DNA from: Diaporthe sp. PMI_573
Taxonomy: Eukaryota; Ascomycota; Sordariomycetes; Diaporthales; Diaporthaceae
Assembly: GCA_021399435.1 (NCBI GenBank)
Contig: JAJTUP010000039.1
Location: 310,001-374,000, forward strand
DNA length: 64,000 bases
Direction: 5' to 3'
The position numbers were made by a program, and so were the translations under genes. This document shows, in pieces, positions 1 through 12,864 of the stretch. Under the pieces are notes generated by a model. The model was given only the letters and a program-made list of their open reading frames with translations. It was not told where the DNA came from and did not search any database. Positions within the stretch are counted from its first letter, which is position 1. Each line of letters starts with the position of its first letter.

Positions 1-1466
1 GTTGCGCGTTTGCTGGCCCTTCACTACTACCACTACTGTGTGCACAAGCAGCCAATGGAAACTCGTCGCCATATTCCGTTGACCCTGCATTCTTTTCTCC
101 GTCATGTCTTTCCTCCGTCATGTCTTCCTCCGTCATGTCAATTTCTCCGTCATGAGATGAATCAACGCCCTCCTCACAGCTCGCAGGTTGCTTAGGAGAG
201 GGTAAAACACCGGAGACACGCAACTGCGCGGCCCTTGAGCTAGCCGCGGCGACAATACGGTCACGATACTCTTGCGCGAGGTCTCTGACATTTCTGTACG
301 CAGTAATAGCCTCATGGTAAGAAGATTCACTGACCATGGAATATATCTCGATCTGGACAATTCTGTAACCGGGCATCTTCTCGTGGGGCTCTGGTGGTGT
401 TATGTGAACGCTGTAAATGGTAAGATCCCTTGGGCGATATGTTAAGCCGAATGCGTAAGCATTGCCGTCAAACTCCCACTCCTGTGGCGGAGGCCCCTCG
501 TCCGGCATCATTTCAGGGTAGTTCTGCAGGCTGTTCATGCAGCGAGCCCCCAAAACACCGTCGATACCAGCCTGCCAGCGAGTAACGACTGGGTATTCAC
601 TCTCAGGCACGAATTCCAGAAAGAAATTGGGCGCTATCGGATCCCGGTTGTAATTGCTCGGAACAATCGATGTTCTCAATTTCGTTCTCAGGTCCTTGTC
701 CACGATACGTGGGTTGACACCCTCGTAATAATCTGGAGCGAGCTGCTTGACCTTGGCAGTAGTGATGTCTGCGGGTTTCATGACGGTGAACCGGCGATTC
801 TGTAGGCCTTGGGGCTTTGCGCCATGAAGTAGGGGCAACATACAGTTGACCAGATCTTTATGAGTCGGGGTGTCGCCGAGATCATCGAGAGTGACGTGAT
901 CTAGATGTTCTGAATCGTGCGGTCGTTCTTTTCCAAGCCTTCTCTTGATCTCCCCATAGTTTCGCGGTCTTTCCTCTACTTCGTTGCGCCTGAAGAATTC
1001 CATATTCTGGTCTTGCATGATCTGTTCGAAGTTGGCAGAATATGCCCCTGTGGTTGTCTGTCCGGTTTCAGCTGCTGGCGTTTTCTTCTTAGGGCCCGTC
1101 CTCTGTTGAATACGTTGCGATTCGGAGTACTGAAAACATCTTTAGCTCAAAGCTCTGTCTACATGGGAGTTTAGGAGCACATACGCCTCGGAGATAACTG
1201 AGATCGGGGCCTCCCCGTCTTGCGAATTGGATCAGATCAGGGAAGAACACCTCGCCAAGTGCCGGAGGAATTGAATTGGTTGGATGTCCAATTCTTTTTT
1301 GTCGGTCGAGTTCTTGCAAGGCTCTAGGGGTGAGCCAGACTTTGGATAAAGAGTCCCAGTATTTTGGTTGAGTTGAAATAGCTCCTGTCCTGTTCTTTAC
1401 GCTTAGAGCTCTTGCGCTGAAGCCGTTCCTCGCATGACGTCTATTCGCTGCCCGCCACGAACTCAT
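1..1466 (-). CDS. Partial ascomycete expanded-family hypothetical protein (C-terminus off left edge)
   Basis: The reading frame stays open from 1129 down to base 1, so the gene is cut by the window edge. Exon 1 (1185..1466) starts at MSSWRAAN and carries YWDSLSKVWLT and the GGPDLSYLRG block. Exon 2 (<1..1129) carries APNFFLEF, GVLGARCMNSLQ and AYRNVRD blocks. I join them by a 55-nt phase-0 intron (1130..1184; GTATGT donor, TTTTCAG acceptor), which restores the family order LRG-Y. I recognise this as a widespread, often multicopy hypothetical family of ascomycetes, which I believe is now called DUF7924; that name is from memory. The function is unknown. The C-terminal part is acidic and carries short MTEE-type repeats near base 100. 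An upstream in-frame ATG at 1563-1565 would add 33 residues rich in low-complexity sequence, so I prefer 1466. Confidence 0.7.
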
Positions 1467-2204
1467 CGGTAGATGTTGAGCTCGGTTTTGTTGAGAGAGA
1501 GAGAGAGAGAGAATGACCCAGGGGAAGGCGCTCGCGACTCTGGAAGCGGGGCGAGCACGCTCCACGGCTCTGTTGGCGACTTGCTTGTGGATTAGCTGAG
1601 GGACTCGGAATGCATATATATATGCAATAAAACATTTCGGTCAGATACGGTGTGTGATGAAACAATTCGCTGGGGCTATTCGGCGTGCTATGGGCAGCGG
1701 GCCACTTCTATGGGCCATTCCTGAGGCGTGAGCTAATCAAGGACATCGTCAAGCGGACTATCTGACAAAGACGGAGGCAGCTAAGTTTCGTTCCCAAAAC
1801 AACAAGGGAAGATCTGACAAAGCCGCCCGGGAAACAAAAGCGACCCCTTTCCGGATGTCTTGCATCCATTGCATACATCTGCTGGCCCGCCCCACGGAAA
1901 TGACTAGAAGAAACTTCCAGACACCACACTTCACGCCAATTGCCGGGCTCAGACCTTCGTATCTAGCATTCACAAGTTGTATTATTCTACAGACCGTTTG
2001 AAGACTCGTTACACACTAAGTCAGGTCTGCGGTCCTGACTGGCTCAGCTCACAACACAAACAAAGAGTGCCACGTAGCTGACAACCAACAACACTTCGTT
2101 CTTCAGCAAGAGAAATCAGAAGCGAGTTTCTGTGTCAGCTCACCTGTCGAACCAAAGACAAACCCCTTCATTTCTGACTGTAGCACACCACGACGATCAT
2201 CGTC
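1467..2204. other. Intergenic region between divergent genes
   Basis: This 738-bp stretch separates the left-edge gene (minus) from the kinase gene (plus) and should hold both promoters. It contains a (GA)10 run at 1493-1512, in the leader of the left-edge gene. The short minus-strand ORFs here show no family features. No other structure was recognised. Confidence 0.6.
1493..1512. repeat. (GA)10 dinucleotide microsatellite
   Basis: Twenty uninterrupted bases of alternating GA, just upstream of the preferred start of the left-edge gene. On the minus strand it is a CT-rich tract, which is common in fungal 5' leaders. Confidence 0.9.
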
Positions 2205-3324
2205 ATGAAGGTATGGCCCAATTTAAGGCTCATCATACCAAGTACTGAATGGTCATTTTGTTTCATAGGATATCCTAATCAATGAAAACTACCGCGTGGA
2301 TCGGAGGATTGCCAAGGGAGGATTCGGCCTTGTGTACTCAGGTATATATTATCTGGCATCTGCTGTACCTTGCTTGGCTTGGCGCATATTGGACTGGTAA
2401 ACTGATAACTGCACAGGCACGGATCTTCGGTCGGGGGAGTCGGTCGCCATCAAGCTTCAGTCTGTCCGTGATGACGCGCTAGAGCTCAGACAAGAGGAGG
2501 AGATATACCAAGAACTATCGGGCGGCATAGGAATCCCCCGCGTTCGATGGTTCGGACAGGAATGCGACTTCTACGTAATGATCCAGGACTTGCTGGGACC
2601 CTCCCTTCAAGACCTATTTGAATACTGCGAAAGGAGATTCTCCCTCAAGACAGTTCTCCTGTTGGCTGAGCAAGTTATTTCACGGGTCAAATATATACAC
2701 TCAAAGTCGTACATCCATCGGGACATCAAGCCAGACAACTTCGTTATGGGAGTTGGGAAGCTAGGGAACATGGTATATGCTATTGACTTTGGTGTGGCTG
2801 CGAGTTTTGATGCGAGGTATATTGAAAAGGAAAGCCACAACATGGGTCATCCTTTCGGCGGCACTGCTCGTTACGCCAGTTTGAGAAATCATCTCGGTCT
2901 TCGTAAGTAGTAAAAGTTTCGTTGTACATTCTTTTGACCACGTGGCTCACCAATCCCGAGTACAGCACAATCATGGGGCGATGATTTGGAATCTGTTGGG
3001 TATATGCTTGTGTACTTCGCGCGAGGCTCGTTACCGTGGCAGGGGCTGGAGGCTGGGACAGAGACTCAGCATAGAGAGAAGATCAGGGAAAAGAAAGCAA
3101 GTATGTCGGGGAAAGAGCTTTGCAGAGGCCTGCCTGATGAATTCGCCCAGTATATCGATTACACCCGGTCACTCCCATACGGTAAGAAGCCAGACTATGT
3201 GTGTCTTCAGACCATGTTTCGGAAACTATTCTCCAGGATGGCATTCAAATACGACAAAGTGTACGACTGGACTGAACGATTATTCAATGAGCTTCAGGCC
3301 AGCCACGCCCTGGGAGCGGTTTAG
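2205..3324 (+). CDS. Casein kinase 1-like serine/threonine kinase
   Basis: Four exons: 2205..2210, 2269..2341, 2417..2902, 2966..3324, giving 307 aa. The first coding exon is only six bases (ATGAAG) before a 58-nt intron. The protein has a glycine loop (AKGGFG), the VAIK lysine, HRDIKPDN, a DFG triad and the CK1 signature GTARYASL, followed by DDLESVGYMLVYF and RGSLPWQG, which is CK1 rather than other kinase groups. It ends soon after the kinase fold and lacks the long tail of Hrr25/Yck-type enzymes. All main catalytic residues are present, so it is probably active. Sequence around DFG (FGVAAS) is divergent from the housekeeping CK1 pattern, suggesting an accessory paralogue. Substrates are unknown. 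It flanks the PKS cluster, but I see no link to the pathway. Confidence 0.88.
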
Positions 3325-3924
3325 ACAAGATCAATGACTCCATCAAGGCAATCAGAAACTTAGGCCCCATCCAGGCAGATTTGGCTCAATCACTCCTAAT
3401 AGAAGGTTATTGGATGTTTCAAAAGAAATATTTAGGGACGTGAATTGGTTCTCCAGGGTAACAGAACCCATGTTGTCGTTGAAAACGAGGCTATTAACGA
3501 GGCTATTATTGTTTCCTTTATTGCTTATCAATTTCGTCCGCAGCTCCCAGATTTACTACATTACCAACCTCGGGAAGGCTTAGGACGAGGTCGTAGAGAG
3601 AACGAAAGAGGGAAGATTAGAAAAGGAGCAACTTGCAAAGTTAAATTATAGCAATCCTAGTAATAACTGCCATGAAAATTCTGACAACCCTGAGGATGAA
3701 GAACAGGACCAAGAAGTAGAAGAAAGTAAGGATAAGCCAGGCGAGGTGAGAAGGAACTTATCTGAACAAAGGGGCGCACAGGCTGCGAAGAGACGGTCAT
3801 TAGACTAAGCAGATAACCATCCCATTAAGCCTTCTATAGGTTCTAGTCTACAAATAGAGCGCCGAACCTGCGCACTTCTAAAAATTCAAATGACCTATCG
3901 CTACATATATTCAACGTTTGGCGT
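3325..3924. other. Intergenic, convergent gene ends
   Basis: About 600 bp between the 3' ends of the kinase and PKS genes. It is moderately AT-rich and contains short direct repetition (GAGGCTATTA twice near 3490-3510). No gene or known element was recognised. Confidence 0.5.
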
Positions 3925-6900
3925 CTAGGCCGTCTTATGCAATCTGGGATATGCTGAAGCACCGGCCGCATCCATAGCCTGAATCAGTTCCGCCACAGCA
4001 GGGTGCATTCCACATGCCGTTGCTTTTTTTATCCATACCTGCATCGGCAGAATATCAAAGGGCTTCTTCATCGGCTCCTTCACCGTCCTAGTCAGTTCGT
4101 CATATCCCGACACGTTCCCATTCACCTTGTCGACGCCAGTGGTTGTCAATAGGTACTCGGAACTATCCATGCTCACCAGGGGAACCACAATGTCTCCCAC
4201 CTCATGCACATACCGTATACCACCTGACAGTTCAATATCATCGTCAAACACTTCTCGTAAAATGCCCTTGCAGACACTATCAACCAACACAAGATCCAAT
4301 GCCCCAGCGATATTGTTCTCGATCTTGGGGATTGCCTTCAAATCACGCACATATTGTAGCAAAGTATTGACCCAGTCCAGCCTCGACCGAGCCTCTTCTG
4401 TGTCCCGGGTCCCCGGCTCGCGAAGTATTGTTGATGGCCTATGTATGGACACGCGCAGCCTGGGCTCGACATCCTCGACGATGTGTTCCAAGAGCCTCTC
4501 GCTCACCCACTTCGCGCACATGTAACCGAAATTGACAAACTCGGTTGTCGGTGGCGTGCCGGCCACGGAAACCTCGGGAAAGACGGGAACAGCTTGGTCG
4601 TCCGGGAACCCTTTCTCTTGGCCACTAGGAGCGGTGCCGTTATCCTGGGAGCAGTACAGTACTGCGAGTCCCGCTGAAGAAACAAAGTGTATAGGGACCC
4701 GCCGCGGTAGACAGAGCGCGATGAGAGCGGTGGTAGATCCAACGTTGCTTGCCTTCAAAGCAGCATACGTCTTCATGTGTGATGTGTCAGCACCGTTGTG
4801 AATCACACTCTCTGCCTCTGAGAAAACGGAAGCGGCCTGCTCCGGCGTCAGACCAAGTGATGGCTGAGAAAGGCCACCCTCGTAGTATGATACACGGCTG
4901 TCACTTATCGGAAGCTCACCAGATGCGAGGCGAGAGGGTAAATTTCGAACAGCGAGGCAGATGACCTTCTGAACGGCAGGGTGCAAAAGGAGATGGCGGA
5001 GCAAGTGGCGTCCCAGGAGGCCTGTGACGCCAGTGAGGACGATTATTCGTGGAGGCCTGGCGGCAGGAACTGATCCGGGCAATAATGATGTCGACCTCAG
5101 GAGGAATCCGATATCTGGGGGCGGCCGAGCCTCGGCCTCCCAGTCGATGACCGTCCCATTGCCATGGAATCCCCCGTTCTTGGATGTATTCATCGATTTT
5201 GCTTCATACCCACTGGCACGTTCGTGGTTCTCGACTCCGTTCTCTTGGACCAAGCCTGGTAGCAGGCTAGCTGGTACCTGTTCGGCAGCGTGCTCAACAA
5301 GCGCCTCCAGGGACTCATTGCTCATGATCCTCAGGACCGGGATACCAACCTGCAGCGTCTTGCGAAACCACGATGCCAAATCCACCGAAACAAGTGAATC
5401 TAGCCCGATTTCGTTACTCCTCGAGGCCATCAGGTCATCATCGGACATGCTGATTCGGAGGTCGCAGCGTAACTGCGCCGCAAATGCCTCTCTCACAACC
5501 GCCACCACGTCTCGCCGAGTCTTGCAGGTGGCGAGATGATCCGCGACTGATACCGACGATGTGCTCGAATCCATCCTGGCTTCTGGGTGGTCCTGAGCGA
5601 GGCCCCGCTGAGAAATAAACGAAGAGAATTTTGGGTTCGCGTACCAAAGCGGCGCGTTGGGGACATCAAAAGGCACATCCGACAGGCCGGTGGAGATCTC
5701 GGGCCCATTTGGGCTGTCCAGGCGACACGCATCGATAGCCTCACATATGGACATGCACCAGTCATCCTCGGATAGGCGCATCATATGTAGCCTCTCGACT
5801 ATCTGGTCCAGGGCCCGGCGCGACTCACGCTCCATGTACCCGGCCCCGACAATAGCGCCCCCGTTGACGGCTGCTGCTCGGAGGCCTCGCTTCCGGCGGT
5901 TGGCTGCCAGACTGCACATGAAGGTATTGGCTGCTGCGTAGTTCGCCTGGCCCCAGTTGCCGATCACGCAGTTGATCGAGGAGACGAGGACAAAGAAATC
6001 AAGATCGACCTCTGTGAAGATACGGTCCAGGTAGAGACTTCCGTTGACTTTCGGTCCAAGGACGTCGGTAAGCTGGTCGATCGACATATTTCGTATCGAG
6101 GTGTCGCGTAGGACCATGGCGCCGTTGATGACGCCGGCGATAGGGGGCATCGAATCGCATATTGCTTGATGAGCAGCTCTCAGCGCAGACTCATCCGTCA
6201 CATCGCATGCGAGTACGACAACGACGGCACCCTTGCGTGCGTGTGATGCGACCCAGTCGGGAGATACGTCAGGATTCCTGCTTGTCATGACGATATGCCT
6301 TGCGCCCTTCTTGATCATCCAGTCTACCAGGGATAGACCCAAGGCACCGGTCATGCCAAGGATCCAATACGTGCTTCCGGAGCTCCGAAACATTGGTTCA
6401 GTGTCCAACCGAGAAATCTGGACCGGCATCGGCGAGAGATCTGTCCAGTCTATTATCGACAACGGGTCGGAATGGCAGCATTCTCCGCGTGCAAGGTCGT
6501 CGAGGCGAATCAAAGGGGGTTGGATGCAGCAATTCCCGACCTGCGTGTCTGCTTGGGCAAATTCGAGAGCCTTCCGCAGGATATTTCCGAGGATAGTGGC
6601 CGAGGAAGAATGAAGCAATGCGTTACCACATTCCACATTGGTGTATGAATAAAGCTCTCGGGCTGTCATTATAATTGGACACCCCCTTGATCGCTTTTCA
6701 CAGATGGAGATGATAGTCTCTTTGATGAGTGAACTGTTTCCCGTTGTACCGCTAGAAAGATCGACAAATGCTGCTGGTTCAATGAGCTGAAGGATTTCTT
6801 CAACCTCGTGCTGGCTCGCGTTGCGGGCCAGCGTGATCCAGGAGTCTGGTACTGAGCCATGATCCATGGAATCGGACTCTGTTGTGAAGACCACCCGAAC

Positions 6901-9900
6901 GTCTTTCAACCGCGCCTGTGCTGCCAAGGCGTGGGCGATCAACGATGAGGCATTGTTCACCATGAGAGTCTGACCGCTGTACAAGGCATCTAAAACAGAC
7001 ATTGCGAGAAGATGACCGGCTGTCAATTGCAGTAGCTGGGCATTTTGTAATTTTGTGCCCTGCGGTTGCGGAAGATGAACAGCAGAGTCTGATGGTACGT
7101 TCACAACCGATGTCAAAGACGGTACAAGAGCCAGCCATGTCTGCTGTGACTTGCCGTCTCTTCCATAGACCAGGTATCTGTGGGAGAATGGAGTTTTGAG
7201 TGTGGAGATGACTGCGTGCATCGTGTGTAGCTCAATCACGTCAGTCGTTGGGTCAACTCGTTGAGTCCAATGCCTGCGCGATTCCCTCACTGTGCAACCG
7301 CTCGAAGTGGGCTGGACGGTCACCGGTGAGAGACTGATGTCTTTGTCGCGAATTACCGCCCGATTCATCGAGTTATACCGGTCATTTAGCTCAGAGATGG
7401 GTCGTAGTCGGGCCAACAACTGTCGTTGAGCCCGATCAATGACAATCTCAGGCTCGACGCTCCAGAGACCTCTTTCGCCGGTTGTTTCAGTTGTGGAAAG
7501 TCGGAAGCGAATCAATACTTCGGCAATGGTCTCTGGATCCGTACCCTCCGGGTCTGAGATATCGAGCTGTTGCAGTCTAAGGTCTGGCGTCTCGTTGGCT
7601 GCACACCGCCCAAAACCGACCGTCATATTGGAATAGGGCTCATCTTGTAGCCGACCGCTCGTCACCCACAGTAGCGTCTTTCCGGACGAGAACATGTTCT
7701 TGAGCGCGTGGAATGCTGGTTGTGTGATATCCTTGAAGATAGGTTGGTCGAGCTCGGAAAGGCTGATGACAGTGGAGTTGGGATCGATGAGTGAGAAATC
7801 CACGTCGATAATACTGTCGAATGTGTGTACCGAAGTGGCGAGACGGGTTTCGGTGAAAATCTCGTGGAGGCCGTGAACCAGACGAGAAGTACGCCGCGTC
7901 ATTCCACCGACAATGACCAGATTCGGCATCAGAGGTATACTCCACGATGATGGAGCCAGGGGCTCGCGCAAGAACTCAACTCGATCATTCACGGCTTGGG
8001 AGACAAACGGAAACACGTTGAGTGTCTCACTGAATCCCACAGGAGGCTTTTCGTCGACGCCAGAGAATCCGTTAGATCTGAGAAGCTTATCCCACTCTTC
8101 AGGCGTGACATTAGGTGATAAGCTGCGCCCTGTCTCAGCGCCGAGCCACCACCCAGGAAGTGTGCCGAAAATGAACCCACTACTGGCGACGCTATACCTG
8201 CCATCCTCGAAGCCCTCACCTACGACCAGGAATCCTCCCGGCCGCAGCAGCTTACGGATGTTGCGCAGACATCGCGCCAGATCGCTGGTAGCGTGGAGGA
8301 TGAAAAATGCGACGATGAGGTCGTAATCACCCTCTCGAAATCCTTGCTCAATGGGATCTTTCTCGGCGTCCAGAGTCTTGAAGATCATCCGATCGCTGTG
8401 CCGAGAGAACACAGACGCGGCCGTCTTGAAGAAGCCGGCTGAGATATCCGTGTAGGTATACGAGGCGAAACTCTCTCCTATCTCGTTGAAGATGGCCTTG
8501 GTAGCACCACCAGTGCCGGCGCCTGAAAGATATGTCAGTAATTTCTCAGGCTATGGCTCTTCGCAGAGGGGACGATGAAGGACAAGAGGTCACCTACCAA
8601 GCTCTAGCATATTCATATGTGGGTATCGGTCAACGATTTGTTGAGTTACTCGCGCTACCCAGCGACTCGTCTCACGCAGTCCAAAACCACTCGCGTAGTA
8701 ACGATCAAGGATGTCATTCCCATCAGTTCGAAAGACCTCGAGCATGTTGGCACTGCCTGTGAGCACTCGGGGAATCTGGGAGCCAACGAGGTGCATAATC
8801 TCGACGTCAGGCAGATGACGATAGGGCTCACTGGCTTTCAGGATATCATCCAGGGTGTCATCGCGCCAAGCTTTCTCTGCCAACTTGTGCTGACCTGTGT
8901 CCACCAGGGACGTAATGTGTCGGGCAAACGCCAGATATCTCTCGTGTGGAAATTCAGAACTCTTGGGATGGTCTTGCGCCGCCTCGCCGTCGATCTTTCT
9001 CAAGTAGAAGGTCGCGATCCTCTCCAGCAGCCGTTCAATGTCCCGGTGACTCTCTGTTAAGTCTATCTCAGATGCAGCTGCCAGCCCGTCTGGTTGACTG
9101 TTTATCCAGCAAACCTTTGAGAATACGCGCCGATCTTGTGCAGGTGTAGCTTCGCCCAGGGGCATGAATGTCCCCTGGTGCACCTGGATCGCCGCGTTGG
9201 GGCTTTTGTTGCTGTAGACGTCAATATGACCCGCAACACCACGCTCGCCAGCCTCTCTCGGTGAGATGACTGCATCGACGGCAAGGTGCTCATCATCGGT
9301 CCGATTTTGCGCGTCCCACAAGGCTGGATTCACCCTGATACGTTTAATGTCGGTTGGGAGGTGCAGAGTCCGTAACTGCTCGTCGTACGGATAGCTATAC
9401 GCGAGCAGCAAAGACTGCAAAGCACCATCGAGGTCTACCGGGTGCACGAGTAGCTGTCGATACTGGTCATCCGTGGCAGCTTTCGTCTTCACCAGACAGC
9501 TGGCAATGCCATTTCTTCTCCTCAGGGTGTCAAGAGAGCGGAAACGGTCACTGAAGTTGTAGCCCAGGTCATCAAGCGCAGCATAAAATCGCTCCGACTC
9601 AACGTCGATCATATGGGGGGTTGGCGGCCTCTTCAGGGGAAGAAGTGACGCATCAGGCTCGCCCAACATGACTTCGAGGTCGCCGCTTGCGACCAGCGTC
9701 AACTTCTGGCCAAGGGCGGCGGAATAGGTGAACCGGGCCGCTATTCGGTCATGTGGCTTTCGAGCGATTTCTGCCATCGACACCATCACCTCGACGCCCC
9801 GATCACGATCCAGCACGACGGCTTGGTGAACGATAAAGTTGTTCATTTCGATCAGTCGCACCTTTTCTCCCGCGTTCGCAGTGAGAACTCTCGCGGCCTC

Positions 9901-12864
9901 GAATGCTGTAGACAGGTACCCAGCCATCGGGAATACCACTTGCCCCTGGACCTGGTGTCCCGAGAGCCAGCCCATTTCACTCACACGGAGCAAGTGTTTC
10001 CAGCTCATACAGTGAGGGGCGGAGTCTACCGACTCATTTCCGAGTAGGGGGTTGACAGGGCGCTGTCGCAGGCGGAGCTGCCGTGAGCTGCGAGACTCGT
10101 GCCAGTACCTCGTTGTGTGGTCCCACGGGTACGTAGGAAGGCATTTGATCATGCTGAATGTACGAGTCCTGCCGGTAACCGCTCTCTGATATCCGTCGAT
10201 GCCCACCCGTCCAGGACCCAAATGCGACCATAAGAATCCAAGCGCGGCTGAGATGGACTCCATTGCATTTGTTGCTCTGTACAGAAGACCGCTGTAGGGG
10301 ATTTCCTTGCCAAGTACTTGTTGGACTGTCTGTATTGCTGGCCCCTTGAGTGCGGGATGTGCGCCAAGCTCGATCGCTAGACATGAACCAGAGCGACTCG
10401 TCAGGGCACGTTCCAGAGCATTCGAAAAGAGAACGGGTCGGGTCATGTTGTCCGCCCAATATGTATCCCCAAGACCTGCCATCCCATTATCGACAGCACT
10501 TTCGTAAACGCTGGAATACCAGGTAGGGGCGCTTGCGTTAGGTGTCAGCGGAATGACACCAGAGCGCCGGAGGGACGCGATATACGGCCCCACACAGGGC
10601 AACATGTGAGGTGAGTGGTACGCCTTGTCAACTCTCAGTCGCCGATGAAATTTCTTCTCATCATCCAGTACCAGCTCGAGCTCGGCAAGAGCGTCTTCGT
10701 CCCCTGAGATGGTCACACTTGACGGAGAGTTGACTGCTGCAAGGACGACGCGGCCGGCAAAGATCCTGTCTGCGCATAGCTCGGCGGCATCCTCACTTGT
10801 GGTCCCGACTGCCAACATGGCTCCTCTGCTGGCTCGATCTGCATGAAGCCCCCTGAAATAGGCGACATAAAGGGCATCTCGATCAGAGAGAAAGCCAGCC
10901 GCGTAGGCAGCTGCTATCTCTCCCGAAGAGTGTCCAAGCACGGCGTCGAGTTGGACGCCAGCTAGTTGCAGGAGATCGACCAACATGATCTGGACAGCGG
11001 TGGCAAGAGGCTGGGATATGGCGGCCTCATGCAACCGTGTTGACGATGGGCCGGCGAGAATTTCTTCCCGTAGAGACCATGATGGACGCTCTTCTTCGCT
11101 TAGATCATCAAGGTACGACTCTAGCTTTTGGATGATTCCATTCGCCAGTTCAGACTGTTCGATCAGTTCGGCCCCCATACGTGCGTACTGTGCCCCTTGC
11201 CCGGTGAAGATGCCAACAATATAGGTTCCGCTTTCCGGCAGTGCTTTGACACCAACGGCTGATGTGTCTTTCTCTAATTCTGCGCGAATCTTGTCTCTCA
11301 GTGCCGCCACGGACGAAGCAGCGAACGATACCCGCCATGATAGAACGGATCTGCGTTGCAGTACAATCCATGCAAGACGGTGAGGATCTATGCTGGCTCC
11401 TTCTCCTTCTAGAAATTCCAGATAGGAAGAGAGCACCGCACGTAGTGAATCCCTGGATGCAGCTGAGAAGACGAAGGATATTGGTAGCTCCACCCTTACC
11501 GACTTTGTTGCACCATTCACCAAGGGCATCTCATCGTAACTTTCGAGAATGGCGTGCGCGTTGGCACCTCCAAACCCAAAACTATTCACGCTGGCTCTTC
11601 TCACCGTGGGTACTGCTGGCCATGGTTTTGTCTCTTTCAGGATCTTGACGTTGTGGTAGAACGGTGCCACTCTGTCGCTAAGACGGTCGAACAGCATGTT
11701 CCGAGGGATGCACGAGTTCTGTAATGCCAGAGATGCCTTCAATATAGCGGCTATTCCGGCGGTTCCCTCCGTGTGCCCGAGGACTGTCTTGATAGAACCA
11801 ACATAAAGTGGCTCGGCATCCGGTGGTCGAGTGGCAGAAAAGGCACGGTGGATCGCCTCCGCCTCAATGGGGTCCCCAGCTGGCGTTCCCGTGCCGTGCG
11901 CCTCAAAATACTGCGGCTGGTCGCCCGGTGTGGCGAGATCCAGGCCAGCCCGGGTATAGGTCGACCGGATCAATGCTTCCTGCGAGACTGCGCTTGGCAT
12001 TGTCAGGCCTCCAGGTGTAGCACCATCCGTATTTAGGCCTGTCTCTCTTATGACACACTCGATGTGATCTCCGTCTTCGAGTGCGGCGCTGAGTGTCTTG
12101 AGCACGATGGCTGCCACCCCCTCGCCTCGAGCGTAGCCGTTAGCTTCCTGGTCCCACATCCGTCCTAGGCCATCTGGCGAGAGCATTCCAAGTTTGCTCT
12201 CGACTATGAAACTCTCAGGCCCAAGAATTAGATTTGTCCCGCATGCCAGAGCTGTCCTCGACTCGCCGGAACGAAGGGCCTGGACGGCCAAGTGGACTGC
12301 CACGAGACTGGAGGAGCAGGCCGTGTCGAGTGAAACTGAGGCACCATGCCAGTCATAAAAGTACGAGATGCGATTCGCGAGAATGCTCCTGCCAGTTCCG
12401 GTTGCGTAATATAATGGCATGTCGTGGAGATCACGCAGAAGCATAGCTCCGTAGTCATCAAACATGCTCCCAACGTAGACGGCTGTATCGCTTCCCTTGA
12501 GACGGCATATTGGTATGCCTCCCACCTCAAGAGCTTCAAACACAATCTCTAGCAGGAGACGCTGCTGTGGATCCATGGCCTCTGCTTCAGCCGGCTTAAT
12601 GCCGAAGAAGCCAGCATCGAAGGCGGCCGGGTCATCGTCCAGGAGGTAGGCATGACGCACATTAGCGTGGCCATGGTATAAGCCGTTGGGATGGTAGAAG
12701 CCATCCGTGGTGAAGCGGCTGTCTGGCAGCACACGACGCAGGTCTCGTGGCTCCCGGAGGAGCCGCCACAGCTTAGACGGGGACGAGGCGCCCCCGGCAA
12801 ACCGACAAGCGCTTCCTACCACCGCAATGGGCTCGTGTGGCGGCGGAGGAGGTTTGGGGTGCAT
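3925..12864 (-). CDS. Highly reducing polyketide synthase with terminal reductase domain (PKS-R)
   Basis: Two exons, 8598..12864 and 3925..8522, joined by a 75-nt intron that restores the SAM motif LELGAGTGG; 2,954 aa. Domain order: KS (TACSSS, Cys about 183; EAHGTGT; GHTEGTAG), AT (GHSSGE, Ser about 646), DH (HQVQGQVVFP, His about 970; partner Asp in VDLDGALQ), C-methyltransferase (about 1422), a structural region without a recognisable NADPH-binding ER, KR (GMTGALG about 2140; Tyr in GQANYAA), ACP (GLDSL, Ser about 2465) and a reductase of the thioester-reductase/SDR-e type (GVTGLLG about 2590; GYMCAKW with the Tyr-x-x-x-Lys pair). Known for such enzymes: an iterative, methylated, reduced chain released by NADPH reduction as an aldehyde or alcohol. 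A TTG-initiated extension to 12936 exists, but the first ATG is at 12864. The missing ER matches the separate enoyl reductase at 24438. This is the core enzyme of the cluster. Confidence 0.95.

Noticed and set aside
4127..12545. Many plus- and minus-strand ORFs over the PKS gene
   Set aside because: They overlap the PKS coding frame in other frames and have no family features.
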